Below, piece after piece: positions 8,964 to 17,531 of a stretch of 64,000 nucleotides of DNA. The translations under genes were made by a program, and so were the position numbers. Under the pieces are notes generated by a model that was given only the letters and a program-made list of their open reading frames with translations, was not told where the DNA came from and made no database searches. The stretch is taken from positions 48,079-112,078 of the forward strand of contig NZ_CAJYOJ010000010.1 of assembly GCF_913776295.1 (NCBI RefSeq), in the 5' to 3' direction. The first letter of the stretch is position 1. The number at the start of each line of letters is the position of its first letter. Origin of the DNA: an uncultured Pedobacter sp. GTDB taxonomy: Bacteria; Bacteroidota; Bacteroidia; Sphingobacteriales; Sphingobacteriaceae.

Positions 8964-11900
8964 ATGACTAACCAAACTTTACAAAAAAAAATTATTCCTA
9001 AAATCCTATTGCTATTTCTACTGATTGCTCCGTACATCAGCTTTGCGCAAAACAATGAAATTACTGTTAAGGGTAAGGTCAGTTCTGATACCACTACTAT
9101 TGTTGGCGTAACCGTACAATTAAAAAATTCGAAAAGAGCAGTTTCTACGGATGTCGAAGGGAAATATTCCATAAAAGTACCTTCAGATGGTGTCCTTGTT
9201 TTCACTTATACCGGTTTCGAAAAGCAGGAAGTCCCGATCAACGGCCGTCCCGTTATTAACGTGATTCTAAAATCAAGTGAAAATACGCTGAACCAGGTTG
9301 TCATAACCGGCTTTGGCGGTTCACAAAAAAAGGCGAGTGCAGTAAGTTCCATTACCACCGTTGATGTAAAGGAATTAAAAGGGCCAACTGGCAACCTAAC
9401 CAATACACTTGCAGGCCGTATACCAGGTATGATTTCATTCCAAAGAAGCGGAGAACCAGGTCTTGGAACCAACAATTCTACTTTCTACATCCGTGGTTTA
9501 TCAACTTTTGGTACAGGTAAACAAGATCCGTTGATCCTGATTGATGGTGTGGAATCCTCTGCGGTAGATATGGCTCGCTTACAACCTGATGATATTGCTA
9601 ACTTTTCCGTGTTGAAAGACGCTGCTGCTGCATCGGTGTATGGTGCACGTGGCGCGAATGGCGTAGTATTGATCAATACCCGTTCGGGAAAAGCCGGAGC
9701 TGCTCAATTTTATTTTCAAAACCAAACCCGGTTATCAACCAATACCAAGAATTTTAAACTGGCAGATAATATCACCTACATGGAATTAGCCAATGAAGCT
9801 GCGCTGACGAGATCACCATTAGGTATTCAACCTTATTCTCAAAATAAGATAGAACATACACGTGCTGGTGATGATCCCTATTTGTACCCAAACAATAACT
9901 GGATTGATCAGCTTATCAAAAAGGCCACACTTAACCAAAGCTACAATGTGAATGTAAATGGCGGTACAGAACGCGCACGCTATTATGTAGCAGGTACTTA
10001 CAATTTAGATAATGGAGTTCTTAAGGTTGACCCCATTAATAATTTTAACAGTAATATCAAGCTACGGAATTATTCCCTCAGGACCAATATCAACCTAAAC
10101 CTGACAAATACCACTGAGTTAATTATACGTACCTATGCACAGTTTGATGATTACAATGGTCCAATTGGTGGAGGGGCCGGTACATTCAACAGGGCGCTTT
10201 GGTCAAATCCCGTTATGTTTCCTGCGGTTTATCCACAATCTAAGCTGCCATACATTGAACACCCTCTTTTTGGCTCGGCACAGGTGGTAAATTCTGGCGG
10301 CATTACTACTACCTTGTATTCCAACCCCTATGCAGAAATGGTTAAAGGTTATTCTGTATACAAAACCTCCAACATTCAGCCACAACTTGAGTTACTGCAA
10401 AATTTAAACGGCATCTTACCGGGTTTAAATTTTAGGGCAATGGGTTACTTGCGGAGATACTCCTATTATACAGTAAACCGGAACTATAATCCCTTTTACT
10501 ATACTGCAGTAATTGATCCTACCACACAACAATACAGCCTCTCTCCATTAAATGATGGAGGACCAACGTCTATTGGCACAGTGGGTACCGAGTACCTTGG
10601 ATACAATGAAGGCGAAAAAAATGTAGACTCCAGAATGTGGATTGAGGGCACGCTGAACTATAACCACACGTTCAAAAAACATACAGTAGGCGCTTCTTTA
10701 ATATCAGTTTTATCTAGCTACGAAACAGGTAATGCCGGAAGCGTTACAACATCGCTTCCACAACGCAACCAAACGCTTTCAGGCCGTTTTTCTTATGGTT
10801 TTGATAACCGCTACCTGGCAGAGTTTAATTTCGGATACAATGGATCAGAACGATTTGCTAAAAATAACCGTTTTGGTTTCTTCCCGTCAGCAGGTATTGG
10901 GTACCGCATATCCAACGAAAAGTTTTTTGCCCCATTAAAAAGTTGGATTGATGACTTAAAAATAAGGGCTACTTACGGTTTAGTGGGGAATGACCAGATC
11001 GGAAACATCAATGATCGTTTTTTCTATTTATCAAATGTTAACCTAAATGATGCAGCCTATGGCGCTTCTTTCGGTAAAAACGATGGTGTGGCTGTTTACA
11101 ATCGTCCGGGTATTTCTATTTCCAGATACCAGAATAATGACATTACCTGGGAGAAATCAAGATCACTTAACTTAGGTATGGACCTGAGGATGTTTCGGGA
11201 TTTCAACCTGACGCTAGAGGTCTACAAACAATGGCGTTCGCAAATACTTTTGCCAAAATCGTCTGTTGAATCAGCAGCCGGTTTTGCTGCTACGCCATCT
11301 TCTAACTATGGCAAGGCTGAAACACAGGGTATAGATCTGGCATTGAATTATAACCATCAGTTATCCAGTAAAATATGGGTTAACCCTCGTGCAACATTAA
11401 CTTACGCCACAAGTAAATTGAAAGTTACTGATGAGATCCGGTATCCATCCAACATCGCTTATCTATCGCAGGTTAACCAATCACTTTCGCAAACATGGGG
11501 GCTGATAGCTGAACGTTTGTTCATTGACAAGGCCGAGGTGAATAACTCGCCAGTTCAGTTTGGCGACAATAGCCTAATGGGTGGTGATATCAAATATAAA
11601 GATGTTAATAAAGATGGGATAATTAACGACGATGACATGGTACCAATTGGTTATCCCCAACAGCCCGAGATTATTTATGGCTTTGGTGCTACCACAGGCA
11701 TAGGGAGATTTGACTTCAGCTTTTATTTTCAGGGATCTGCCCGCTCCTCATTTTTTATTAATCCCGCGAACATTCAGCCGTTTTTTATCAATGGAGGTGC
11801 CCAAAATAACTTGTTACAGGTTATAGCCGACAACTACTGGTCTGAGAGCAATCAAAATCCTTATGCATTTTGGCCTAGATTTAGCACAGGGCGTGTAGAC

Positions 11901-12146
11901 AATAACAACATGGTCTCGACTTGGTGGATGCGCAATGGAAATTTCTTGAGGTTGAAAAGCTTAGATTTTGGTTATACGATTCCTAGTATAGAAAAACTCA
12001 GACTTAAAAGTACCCGGATATATTTTTCAGCGAGCAACCTCTTTGTCTTAAGTAATTTCAAACTTTGGGATGTTGAAATGGGTGGAAATGGTCTTAACTA
12101 TCCCGTTCAGTCGGTATATAGTATGGGGGTTCAATTCAATTTTTAA
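8964..12146 (+). CDS. SusC/RagA family TonB-linked outer membrane protein
   Basis: This 1060-residue protein starts with a signal peptide ending near YISFAQNN, followed by a carboxypeptidase-D-like regulatory domain (VKGKVSSDTTTIVGVTVQLK, ending IVNV/VINVILKSS), a TonB-box region (NQVVITGFG) and a plug domain with DPLILIDGVES and VLKDAAAASVYGARGANGVV. The remainder is a beta-barrel ending in an aromatic residue (MGVQFNF). It imports oligosaccharides across the outer membrane with the SusD partner, whose start lies 5 bases after its stop. It heads the locus controlled by the hybrid regulator upstream. Confidence 0.96.
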   Translation: MTNQTLQKKIIPKILLLFLLIAPYISFAQNNEITVKGKVSSDTTTIVGVTVQLKNSKRAVSTDVEGKYSIKVPSDGVLVFTYTGFEKQEVPINGRPVINVILKSSENTLNQVVITGFGGSQKKASAVSSITTVDVKELKGPTGNLTNTLAGRIPGMISFQRSGEPGLGTNNSTFYIRGLSTFGTGKQDPLILIDGVESSAVDMARLQPDDIANFSVLKDAAAASVYGARGANGVVLINTRSGKAGAAQFYFQNQTRLSTNTKNFKLADNITYMELANEAALTRSPLGIQPYSQNKIEHTRAGDDPYLYPNNNWIDQLIKKATLNQSYNVNVNGGTERARYYVAGTYNLDNGVLKVDPINNFNSNIKLRNYSLRTNINLNLTNTTELIIRTYAQFDDYNGPIGGGAGTFNRALWSNPVMFPAVYPQSKLPYIEHPLFGSAQVVNSGGITTTLYSNPYAEMVKGYSVYKTSNIQPQLELLQNLNGILPGLNFRAMGYLRRYSYYTVNRNYNPFYYTAVIDPTTQQYSLSPLNDGGPTSIGTVGTEYLGYNEGEKNVDSRMWIEGTLNYNHTFKKHTVGASLISVLSSYETGNAGSVTTSLPQRNQTLSGRFSYGFDNRYLAEFNFGYNGSERFAKNNRFGFFPSAGIGYRISNEKFFAPLKSWIDDLKIRATYGLVGNDQIGNINDRFFYLSNVNLNDAAYGASFGKNDGVAVYNRPGISISRYQNNDITWEKSRSLNLGMDLRMFRDFNLTLEVYKQWRSQILLPKSSVESAAGFAATPSSNYGKAETQGIDLALNYNHQLSSKIWVNPRATLTYATSKLKVTDEIRYPSNIAYLSQVNQSLSQTWGLIAERLFIDKAEVNNSPVQFGDNSLMGGDIKYKDVNKDGIINDDDMVPIGYPQQPEIIYGFGATTGIGRFDFSFYFQGSARSSFFINPANIQPFFINGGAQNNLLQVIADNYWSESNQNPYAFWPRFSTGRVDNNNMVSTWWMRNGNFLRLKSLDFGYTIPSIEKLRLKSTRIYFSASNLFVLSNFKLWDVEMGGNGLNYPVQSVYSMGVQFNF

Positions 12147-12151
12147 ATATC

Positions 12152-14149
12152 ATGATGAAATCAATTACACATTTTATACACAATCAAACATTGAACAGAC
12201 AGCCTAAAAAAGGTAAGAATTCAATCTTATTACTTACCGCGCTGGTGATGTTGGTTTTAGGTTCCTGCAAGAAATACCTTGACGTTGTTCCGGATAATAT
12301 CTCCACTATTGATAATGCTTTTAAGCTTCGCGTTGAGGCTGAAAAGTTTCTGTTTACCTGTTATTCATATTTACCGAAAAATGGAGACGGCTGGTATAAC
12401 GCGGCACTTACTTCAGCAGATGAGATATGGTATCCGCAGGCAGAGCAAAATACCTGGCATCCTGCATTCCGCATCGCTCAAGGACAACAAAATGCGTCTA
12501 CCCCTTACTTCGACGAATGGGGAGGAAATCTGAAAGGTAATTACGGTTCAAATGATTACTTAAAAATATGGACCGGAATTCGAAACTGTAATATCTTTTT
12601 GGAAAATGTAAAGGATTTAAGTAAAGTTCCTGATTTAACGGCTGCTGAGCGTTCGAGATGGATTGGAGAGGCCATGTTTTTAAAAGCTTACTACCATTTT
12701 TACATGCTTAGAATGTACGGGCCTATTCCTATAATGAACACCAATGTTCCTGTAGACGCCGATTTAGAAAGTTCATACGTAAAAAGAATGCCGGTTGATG
12801 CCTGCGTAAACGCGATTTCCGGATGGCTTGATACCGCAGCCACGTTGGTACCAGACCGGATTATCAATGAAAATACCGAATTGGGACGCATCACCAAGCC
12901 TATTGCACTTTCCATTAAAGCACGGCTGTGGGTAATGGCGGCAAGTCCGCTATTTAACGGGAATCCAGATTATGCAGGATTTAAAGATAAGGATGGTGTT
13001 GCCTTGTTTAACCCTACTTATGACGCCAGCAAATGGGTAAAAGCCCGTGATGCTGCAAAGGCGGCAGTTGAATCAGCAGAAGCAAATGGTTTTGCCTTGT
13101 ACAAATATACTAACGATATCTATAACCTCAGTGATGCCACCAAAACGCAGCTGAGTATACGCAATGCCGTAACCCAACGATGGGGAAGTGAATGCGTGTG
13201 GGGAAACTCACAGTCGTATTTCGTTAATGAAGCTTTATGTATGCCACCTACAGAACGTGGAACAAATACGAGCCGCTTCCAGTTACAGGGTGCGTGGTCT
13301 CCTCCGATTAAAATCGTAAAACTATTTTATACCTCACATGGTGTACCTATCGAAGAAGACAAAAGCTTAAACTTTTCAGGTTACGAACAGCTAAGAACCG
13401 GAACCAATGCCGAACGCTATCAAATTGAGCCCGGCTTTGTAACAGCACGATTAAATTTTGATCGCGAACCACGTTTTTATGCTGATTTAGGTTTTGATGG
13501 CGGCATCTGGTATATGAAAGACGGAAATGCAACAAGCAGTGATTTGTCCACATTTTACCTTAAAGCCAAAAATAGCCAAAGTGCGGGCTTCGGTTCGGTT
13601 ACGTACTGGAGCGAAACCGGATACTTTGTTAAAAAACTGGTAAGTTGGGAGTCAACCACCAATGGACAGTCTGCACCGGTGTGGCGTCAGTATCCATGGC
13701 CGGAAGTTCGTTTGGCTGATTTATACCTGCTGTATGCGGAAGCAGAAAATGAGGTTTCAGGTGGGTCTGCCACTGCAATTAATTATGTAGATCGTGTACG
13801 TGCCCGTGCAGGTTTAGCCGGAGTTGTTAGTTCCTGGACAACCTATTCAAGTAATCCTTCCAAATACACTACTCAGGCAGGCCTTCGTAGCATCATACAT
13901 CGCGAGAGGACTATAGAACTGATGTTTGAAGGACAACGGTTATGGGATCTGAAACGATGGAAAGAAGCTGGAGAAGAGCTTAATAAAGACATTACCGGTT
14001 GGAATATCCAGGGTAACAGTGACAATACATACTATCGGGAACGGAATATATTTACCCAGCGTTTTATAACTCCCCGCGATTATTTCTGGCCTATCGGTAA
14101 TTATGATACCAGACGAAACCCTCGTTTGGTAGAAAATCCTGGATGGTAA
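12152..14149 (+). CDS. SusD/RagB family nutrient-binding outer membrane lipoprotein
   Basis: The 665-residue protein has a lipoprotein signal with lipobox LVLGSC followed by KKYLDVVPDN, typical of SusD proteins. The C-terminal hallmark region is present (RLADLYLLYAEAENE, then RVRARAG, RERTIELMFEGQRLWDLKRW, and the ending NPRLVENPGW). It caps the SusC barrel and captures the glycan on the cell surface. Start ATG at 12152; an alternative Met follows directly. It sits between SusC and the accessory lipoproteins in one operon. Confidence 0.95.
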   Translation: MMKSITHFIHNQTLNRQPKKGKNSILLLTALVMLVLGSCKKYLDVVPDNISTIDNAFKLRVEAEKFLFTCYSYLPKNGDGWYNAALTSADEIWYPQAEQNTWHPAFRIAQGQQNASTPYFDEWGGNLKGNYGSNDYLKIWTGIRNCNIFLENVKDLSKVPDLTAAERSRWIGEAMFLKAYYHFYMLRMYGPIPIMNTNVPVDADLESSYVKRMPVDACVNAISGWLDTAATLVPDRIINENTELGRITKPIALSIKARLWVMAASPLFNGNPDYAGFKDKDGVALFNPTYDASKWVKARDAAKAAVESAEANGFALYKYTNDIYNLSDATKTQLSIRNAVTQRWGSECVWGNSQSYFVNEALCMPPTERGTNTSRFQLQGAWSPPIKIVKLFYTSHGVPIEEDKSLNFSGYEQLRTGTNAERYQIEPGFVTARLNFDREPRFYADLGFDGGIWYMKDGNATSSDLSTFYLKAKNSQSAGFGSVTYWSETGYFVKKLVSWESTTNGQSAPVWRQYPWPEVRLADLYLLYAEAENEVSGGSATAINYVDRVRARAGLAGVVSSWTTYSSNPSKYTTQAGLRSIIHRERTIELMFEGQRLWDLKRWKEAGEELNKDITGWNIQGNSDNTYYRERNIFTQRFITPRDYFWPIGNYDTRRNPRLVENPGW

Positions 14150-14178
14150 ACAATTATAAACTTACAAGTTTTAAAATT

Positions 14179-15378
14179 ATGAAGATTTTAGAAAAGCTAT
14201 TTGCACTCATTTCAATATCAGTTTTAACCTTAACGTCGTGTACTAAAGAGGAAGGACTCAATGAACCTTTGACGAATGACCCCACTGTCCCTGCTAAAGT
14301 TACTGATGTAACGGTAAAAAACGGCAATGGTAATGCAACCATTACCTATGCATTGCGCAAAGATCCGGTTTTGCTTTATGTAAAAGCAGTTTATAAAACC
14401 GCTAACGGTACAGAATTCGAAACAAAATCGTCGTCTTATAACAATACTATTTTTGTAGAAGGATTTGCCGATACACTGGAACACGAGGTTAAACTTTATT
14501 CAGTAAGCAGATCTAATGTAGTTTCCGAACCAGTTACGGTAAAAGTTAAACCCCTAATATCTCCTATTTGGCTGGCATACAAGAGCTTATCCATACAAAA
14601 TGCATTTGGAGGGTACAACCTAAGCGCTGTAAACACTCCTAAAGCAAACATTGCTATCATCGTGATCAAAAAAAATGTTTTCAATGAATACGAAGCAGAC
14701 CGGGATAAAAGTGTGTATTCAAATGCGGATACCATCTTATCGAAGGTTAGAGGTCTTGATACCACGCTTTATCGCCTTGGTTTTTATGTACAAGATAGAT
14801 GGGGTAATAAGACAGACACACTCTACTCAAATGTAAGGCCGCTATACGAGACACAACTGTCCAAATCAAAATTTACGGCCTATGTATTACCTGGAGATGC
14901 TGCCCAGGTGACGAACGGCGCAGCCTTGCAATACATGTGGGATGACCGTTTAGGTTGGCCCTGGACAAGCTTTACCAGCCAGTCTAGTGGAACAGAACCA
15001 CACATGGTAACCTTTAGTCTTGGTGTCACCGCCAAACTGAGTCGAATATGGATCAGGCCATATCCGGAAGGTAACCTTTGGTATTATCTCTCTACGATGA
15101 AACGTTTTGAAATTTATGGGGCCACAAATCCATCGCTAAGTGGTGCACTCGACAATACCTGGACATTGTTAGGTTCCTATACGGTTAAAAAACCATCTGG
15201 ACTACCGTATGGAAATGATAATGGTACTGACCAGACTACAGCGGCAGCTGGCTTTAACTGGGAACTAAATCTTTCCGCGCCAAAGGTTAGATATCTCCGA
15301 ATCCGCTGTCTGGAAAACTTTGCTGGAGGTACCAATCAAAGTATCAACGAAATCAGTGTGTTTGGAGACAACCGTTAA
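14179..15378 (+). CDS. accessory surface lipoprotein (DUF4959/DUF5000-like, discoidin-like C-terminus)
   Basis: The start at 14179 places a clean lipoprotein signal (MKILEKLFALISISVLTLTSC) at the N-terminus; the upstream ATG at 14143 overlaps the susD stop and adds 12 non-signal residues. Fibronectin-like beta repeats fill the first half (VPAKVTDVTVKNGNGNATIT). The C-terminal third resembles an F5/8 type C (discoidin) sugar-binding fold, with KLSRIWIRPYPEG, FEIYGATN and the closing INEISVFGDNR. Proteins with this layout follow susD in many Bacteroidota loci and probably act as surface glycan-binding proteins. The domain names are recalled, not searched. Confidence 0.85.
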   Translation: MKILEKLFALISISVLTLTSCTKEEGLNEPLTNDPTVPAKVTDVTVKNGNGNATITYALRKDPVLLYVKAVYKTANGTEFETKSSSYNNTIFVEGFADTLEHEVKLYSVSRSNVVSEPVTVKVKPLISPIWLAYKSLSIQNAFGGYNLSAVNTPKANIAIIVIKKNVFNEYEADRDKSVYSNADTILSKVRGLDTTLYRLGFYVQDRWGNKTDTLYSNVRPLYETQLSKSKFTAYVLPGDAAQVTNGAALQYMWDDRLGWPWTSFTSQSSGTEPHMVTFSLGVTAKLSRIWIRPYPEGNLWYYLSTMKRFEIYGATNPSLSGALDNTWTLLGSYTVKKPSGLPYGNDNGTDQTTAAAGFNWELNLSAPKVRYLRIRCLENFAGGTNQSINEISVFGDNR

Positions 15379-15431
15379 ACAATACGATGCGAAGTTAAGG
15401 ACAGACTAAATTCAATTAAATAACGAATGAG

Positions 15432-16631
15432 ATGAAAATAAAAAGTATTAATATTTTAATGGGTTTCCTTTTGGCTGTGACAATGGGAAGTTGTTCCAAA
15501 TGGGACGACTACAAGCGATATACGGAAAATGGAGAAACGCTTTATCCAGGTAAACTGGACTCCGCTAAAGTGCTTAGCGGACGTCTTAGGGTAAAAATCA
15601 CAGGGCTTTTACCTGCTGATCCTAAAATAACTAAATGTAAAATTACATGGAATGATGGCAGGGATTCGGTATTTTTTGACATCAACAAATCTGGCAAGAT
15701 AGACACCTTGTCAAAAATTATTACGGTTACCGAGGGATTGCAGAACTTTAAGATCCAAACTTATGATGAGAAAGGTAATGTTTCTGTACTAACAACGACA
15801 AGTGGCACCGCCTACGGCCCAAAATATGAAAGTGGCCTGATAAACAGACCTGTAGGCAATGCAGAGCTTTTAAGCAACGGAAATGTACGGATTACCTGGG
15901 GTATCTTCGATACCACAACCGGAGCCGTTGGTACATGGGTAAAATATACCAAATCCACGAATTCGGTTGATTCTGTGTTTGTCCCAATTAGTGAGTCGGA
16001 GACATTGCTGGCCAATTTTAAGTCGGGCACCTCACTGACTTTGCGTACCCAATACCGTCCAAACAAAACCACGATAGATGATTTTTATTCAGCCAAACAA
16101 ACGGTTAATGTAATGTACGATGTGACAGCTTCCTACTTTGTTAACTTTGGCGTTGATTTTCAAAATTCCGACGGTGGCAACAATCGTTGGCAAACTCCAG
16201 CAGGCTGGATTACAACGGCTGATGTGAGAAATACAGGTAACGATATCGGCGGACTTGATGCCGGCAATTGGCTACCTTATAAAGCCTTGTCCATGGAAGC
16301 AGGTTGGGGCTTACCCGCTATAGATAATGGAAAAATATATCAACGTTTTACCTTACCTGCCGGAAAGTACGTCTTTGTGGTAACTGCCGGTGATTGCTCA
16401 AGTGGCGGCACTAAATATATAACCGTTGCTCAGGGAAATGAGCTGCCTGATATCAATAACGTGTCTTCATCTGCCATCACTTATAAAAGCATAGATAAGC
16501 TTACGGATAACAGGTTGGATTTCGAACTCTCAGCTTCTACCCAGGTAAGTTTGGGCCTACAGGCTAAATTACCGGATAATGGTACTTTTCTGAAAGTTTA
16601 TCAAGTAAAACTATTGTATAGTGCACCTTAG
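15432..16631 (+). CDS. accessory surface lipoprotein (DUF4998 and DUF5013-like domains)
   Basis: This 399-residue lipoprotein has lipobox TMGSC and then WDDYKRYTENGETLYPGKLD, a start typical of DUF4998 proteins. Its C-terminal half (from about residue 235, YFVNFGVDFQNSD) looks like a galactose-binding-like beta sandwich in the style of DUF5013. It is the last gene of the susC-led operon: a strong terminator follows at 16734. Together with the preceding lipoprotein it probably helps bind the substrate outside the cell. Binding specificity cannot be read. Confidence 0.85.
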   Translation: MKIKSINILMGFLLAVTMGSCSKWDDYKRYTENGETLYPGKLDSAKVLSGRLRVKITGLLPADPKITKCKITWNDGRDSVFFDINKSGKIDTLSKIITVTEGLQNFKIQTYDEKGNVSVLTTTSGTAYGPKYESGLINRPVGNAELLSNGNVRITWGIFDTTTGAVGTWVKYTKSTNSVDSVFVPISESETLLANFKSGTSLTLRTQYRPNKTTIDDFYSAKQTVNVMYDVTASYFVNFGVDFQNSDGGNNRWQTPAGWITTADVRNTGNDIGGLDAGNWLPYKALSMEAGWGLPAIDNGKIYQRFTLPAGKYVFVVTAGDCSSGGTKYITVAQGNELPDINNVSSSAITYKSIDKLTDNRLDFELSASTQVSLGLQAKLPDNGTFLKVYQVKLLYSAP

Positions 16632-16733
16632 ATATTTTAAGTATAAACTAACAGCTCTTTTAACTCCTTAGTGTTTACTTTGGTGAATACTGAATATTTA
16701 AAGTGTATTTAAATAAATTAACCTCAATCATTA

Positions 16734-16770
16734 CCCTTTCATCCTGAATACTTGGGTGAAAGGGTTTTTT
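16734..16770 (+). terminator. rho-independent terminator of the susC operon
   Basis: CCCTTTCA at 16734-16741 pairs with TGAAAGGG at 16757-16764 and is followed by six T. It lies 103 bases after the last lipoprotein gene. Confidence 0.9.
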
Positions 16771-17057
16771 CTGTAAATGCCAGTTATCCGAAAACCGCGT
16801 CCCGCCCTGGCGTTGTAACAGCGACAGGCCACTTTGCAGATCTATAAGCCGACGACCACCTCTTGATTAATAGCATTACCTCCAAAAGCCATAATTAGGG
16901 CCCTATCCTGCACTACTTTTCTAACACTGATCAGTAAGCCTTCCAACTAAGCTCAACTGTATATTGAACAGTGTTCTACCATCTGTTATTTTTTGTTAAA
17001 TATGAGCCAAAATTTCGCAAATCGCTTTTTTTTCCTCATTTTAAATAAAAAAAAGAC
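16771..17057. other. intergenic region after the susC operon
   Basis: Nothing coding is visible. The last 60 bases are AT-rich and probably hold the promoter of the small lipoprotein at 17058. Confidence 0.4.
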
Positions 17058-17357
17058 ATGGCAAAAAACTTTTTGGCTGCAATGCTATTGGTGGTGATAT
17101 TCGGCTGTAAAAAAAATGGTGATGATGATATTACCGCCTATCGTTGGAAGCGAGATCTGTACAGGGCGCGGGTTCATAGCGATGGGCCTGCAGTATTTAA
17201 TTCAAAAGATCCGAATGTTTCCATGAATCAAGATGCCATCTTTTTGAGCTCAAGCATGGTTATCTTAACAGAACACCGAAAAAATATACAACAAGACAGT
17301 ATTTACAATGCCAGTGGAAGAACCCAGATTTATAAGTACGAGAAAGTTGGGGAGTAA
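17058..17357 (+). CDS. small predicted lipoprotein, unknown function
   Basis: The 99-residue product starts with a short hydrophobic stretch and a lipobox-like LVVIFGC followed by KKNGDDD, a usual Bacteroidota surface-lipoprotein start with an acidic patch after the Cys. No known family was recognised. It has its own terminator at 17385, which supports a real transcript. Its place between the susC operon and the glycosidases suggests, but does not show, a role in the same locus. Confidence 0.55.
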   Translation: MAKNFLAAMLLVVIFGCKKNGDDDITAYRWKRDLYRARVHSDGPAVFNSKDPNVSMNQDAIFLSSSMVILTEHRKNIQQDSIYNASGRTQIYKYEKVGE

Positions 17358-17384
17358 TTTTTAGTAGCTATGGGTTCAACGTAA

Positions 17385-17418
17385 AAGTCCCGGCAATTGC
17401 CAGGACTTCTATTTTTTT
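17385..17418 (+). terminator. rho-independent terminator after the small lipoprotein
   Basis: AAGTCC at 17385-17390 pairs with GGACTT at 17403-17408 around an inner GGCAATTGCC palindrome, and a run of seven T follows. Confidence 0.85.
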
Positions 17419-17531
17419 CATCACTTTACAAAGGTAGTGCTTGTAGCTGATTATTATGGCTAATCATTTTGGTTCGCCGATTACGCGTTAAGCCGTTGAT
17501 GTACGCTTACTAACATCTCTAAGTTTAATTC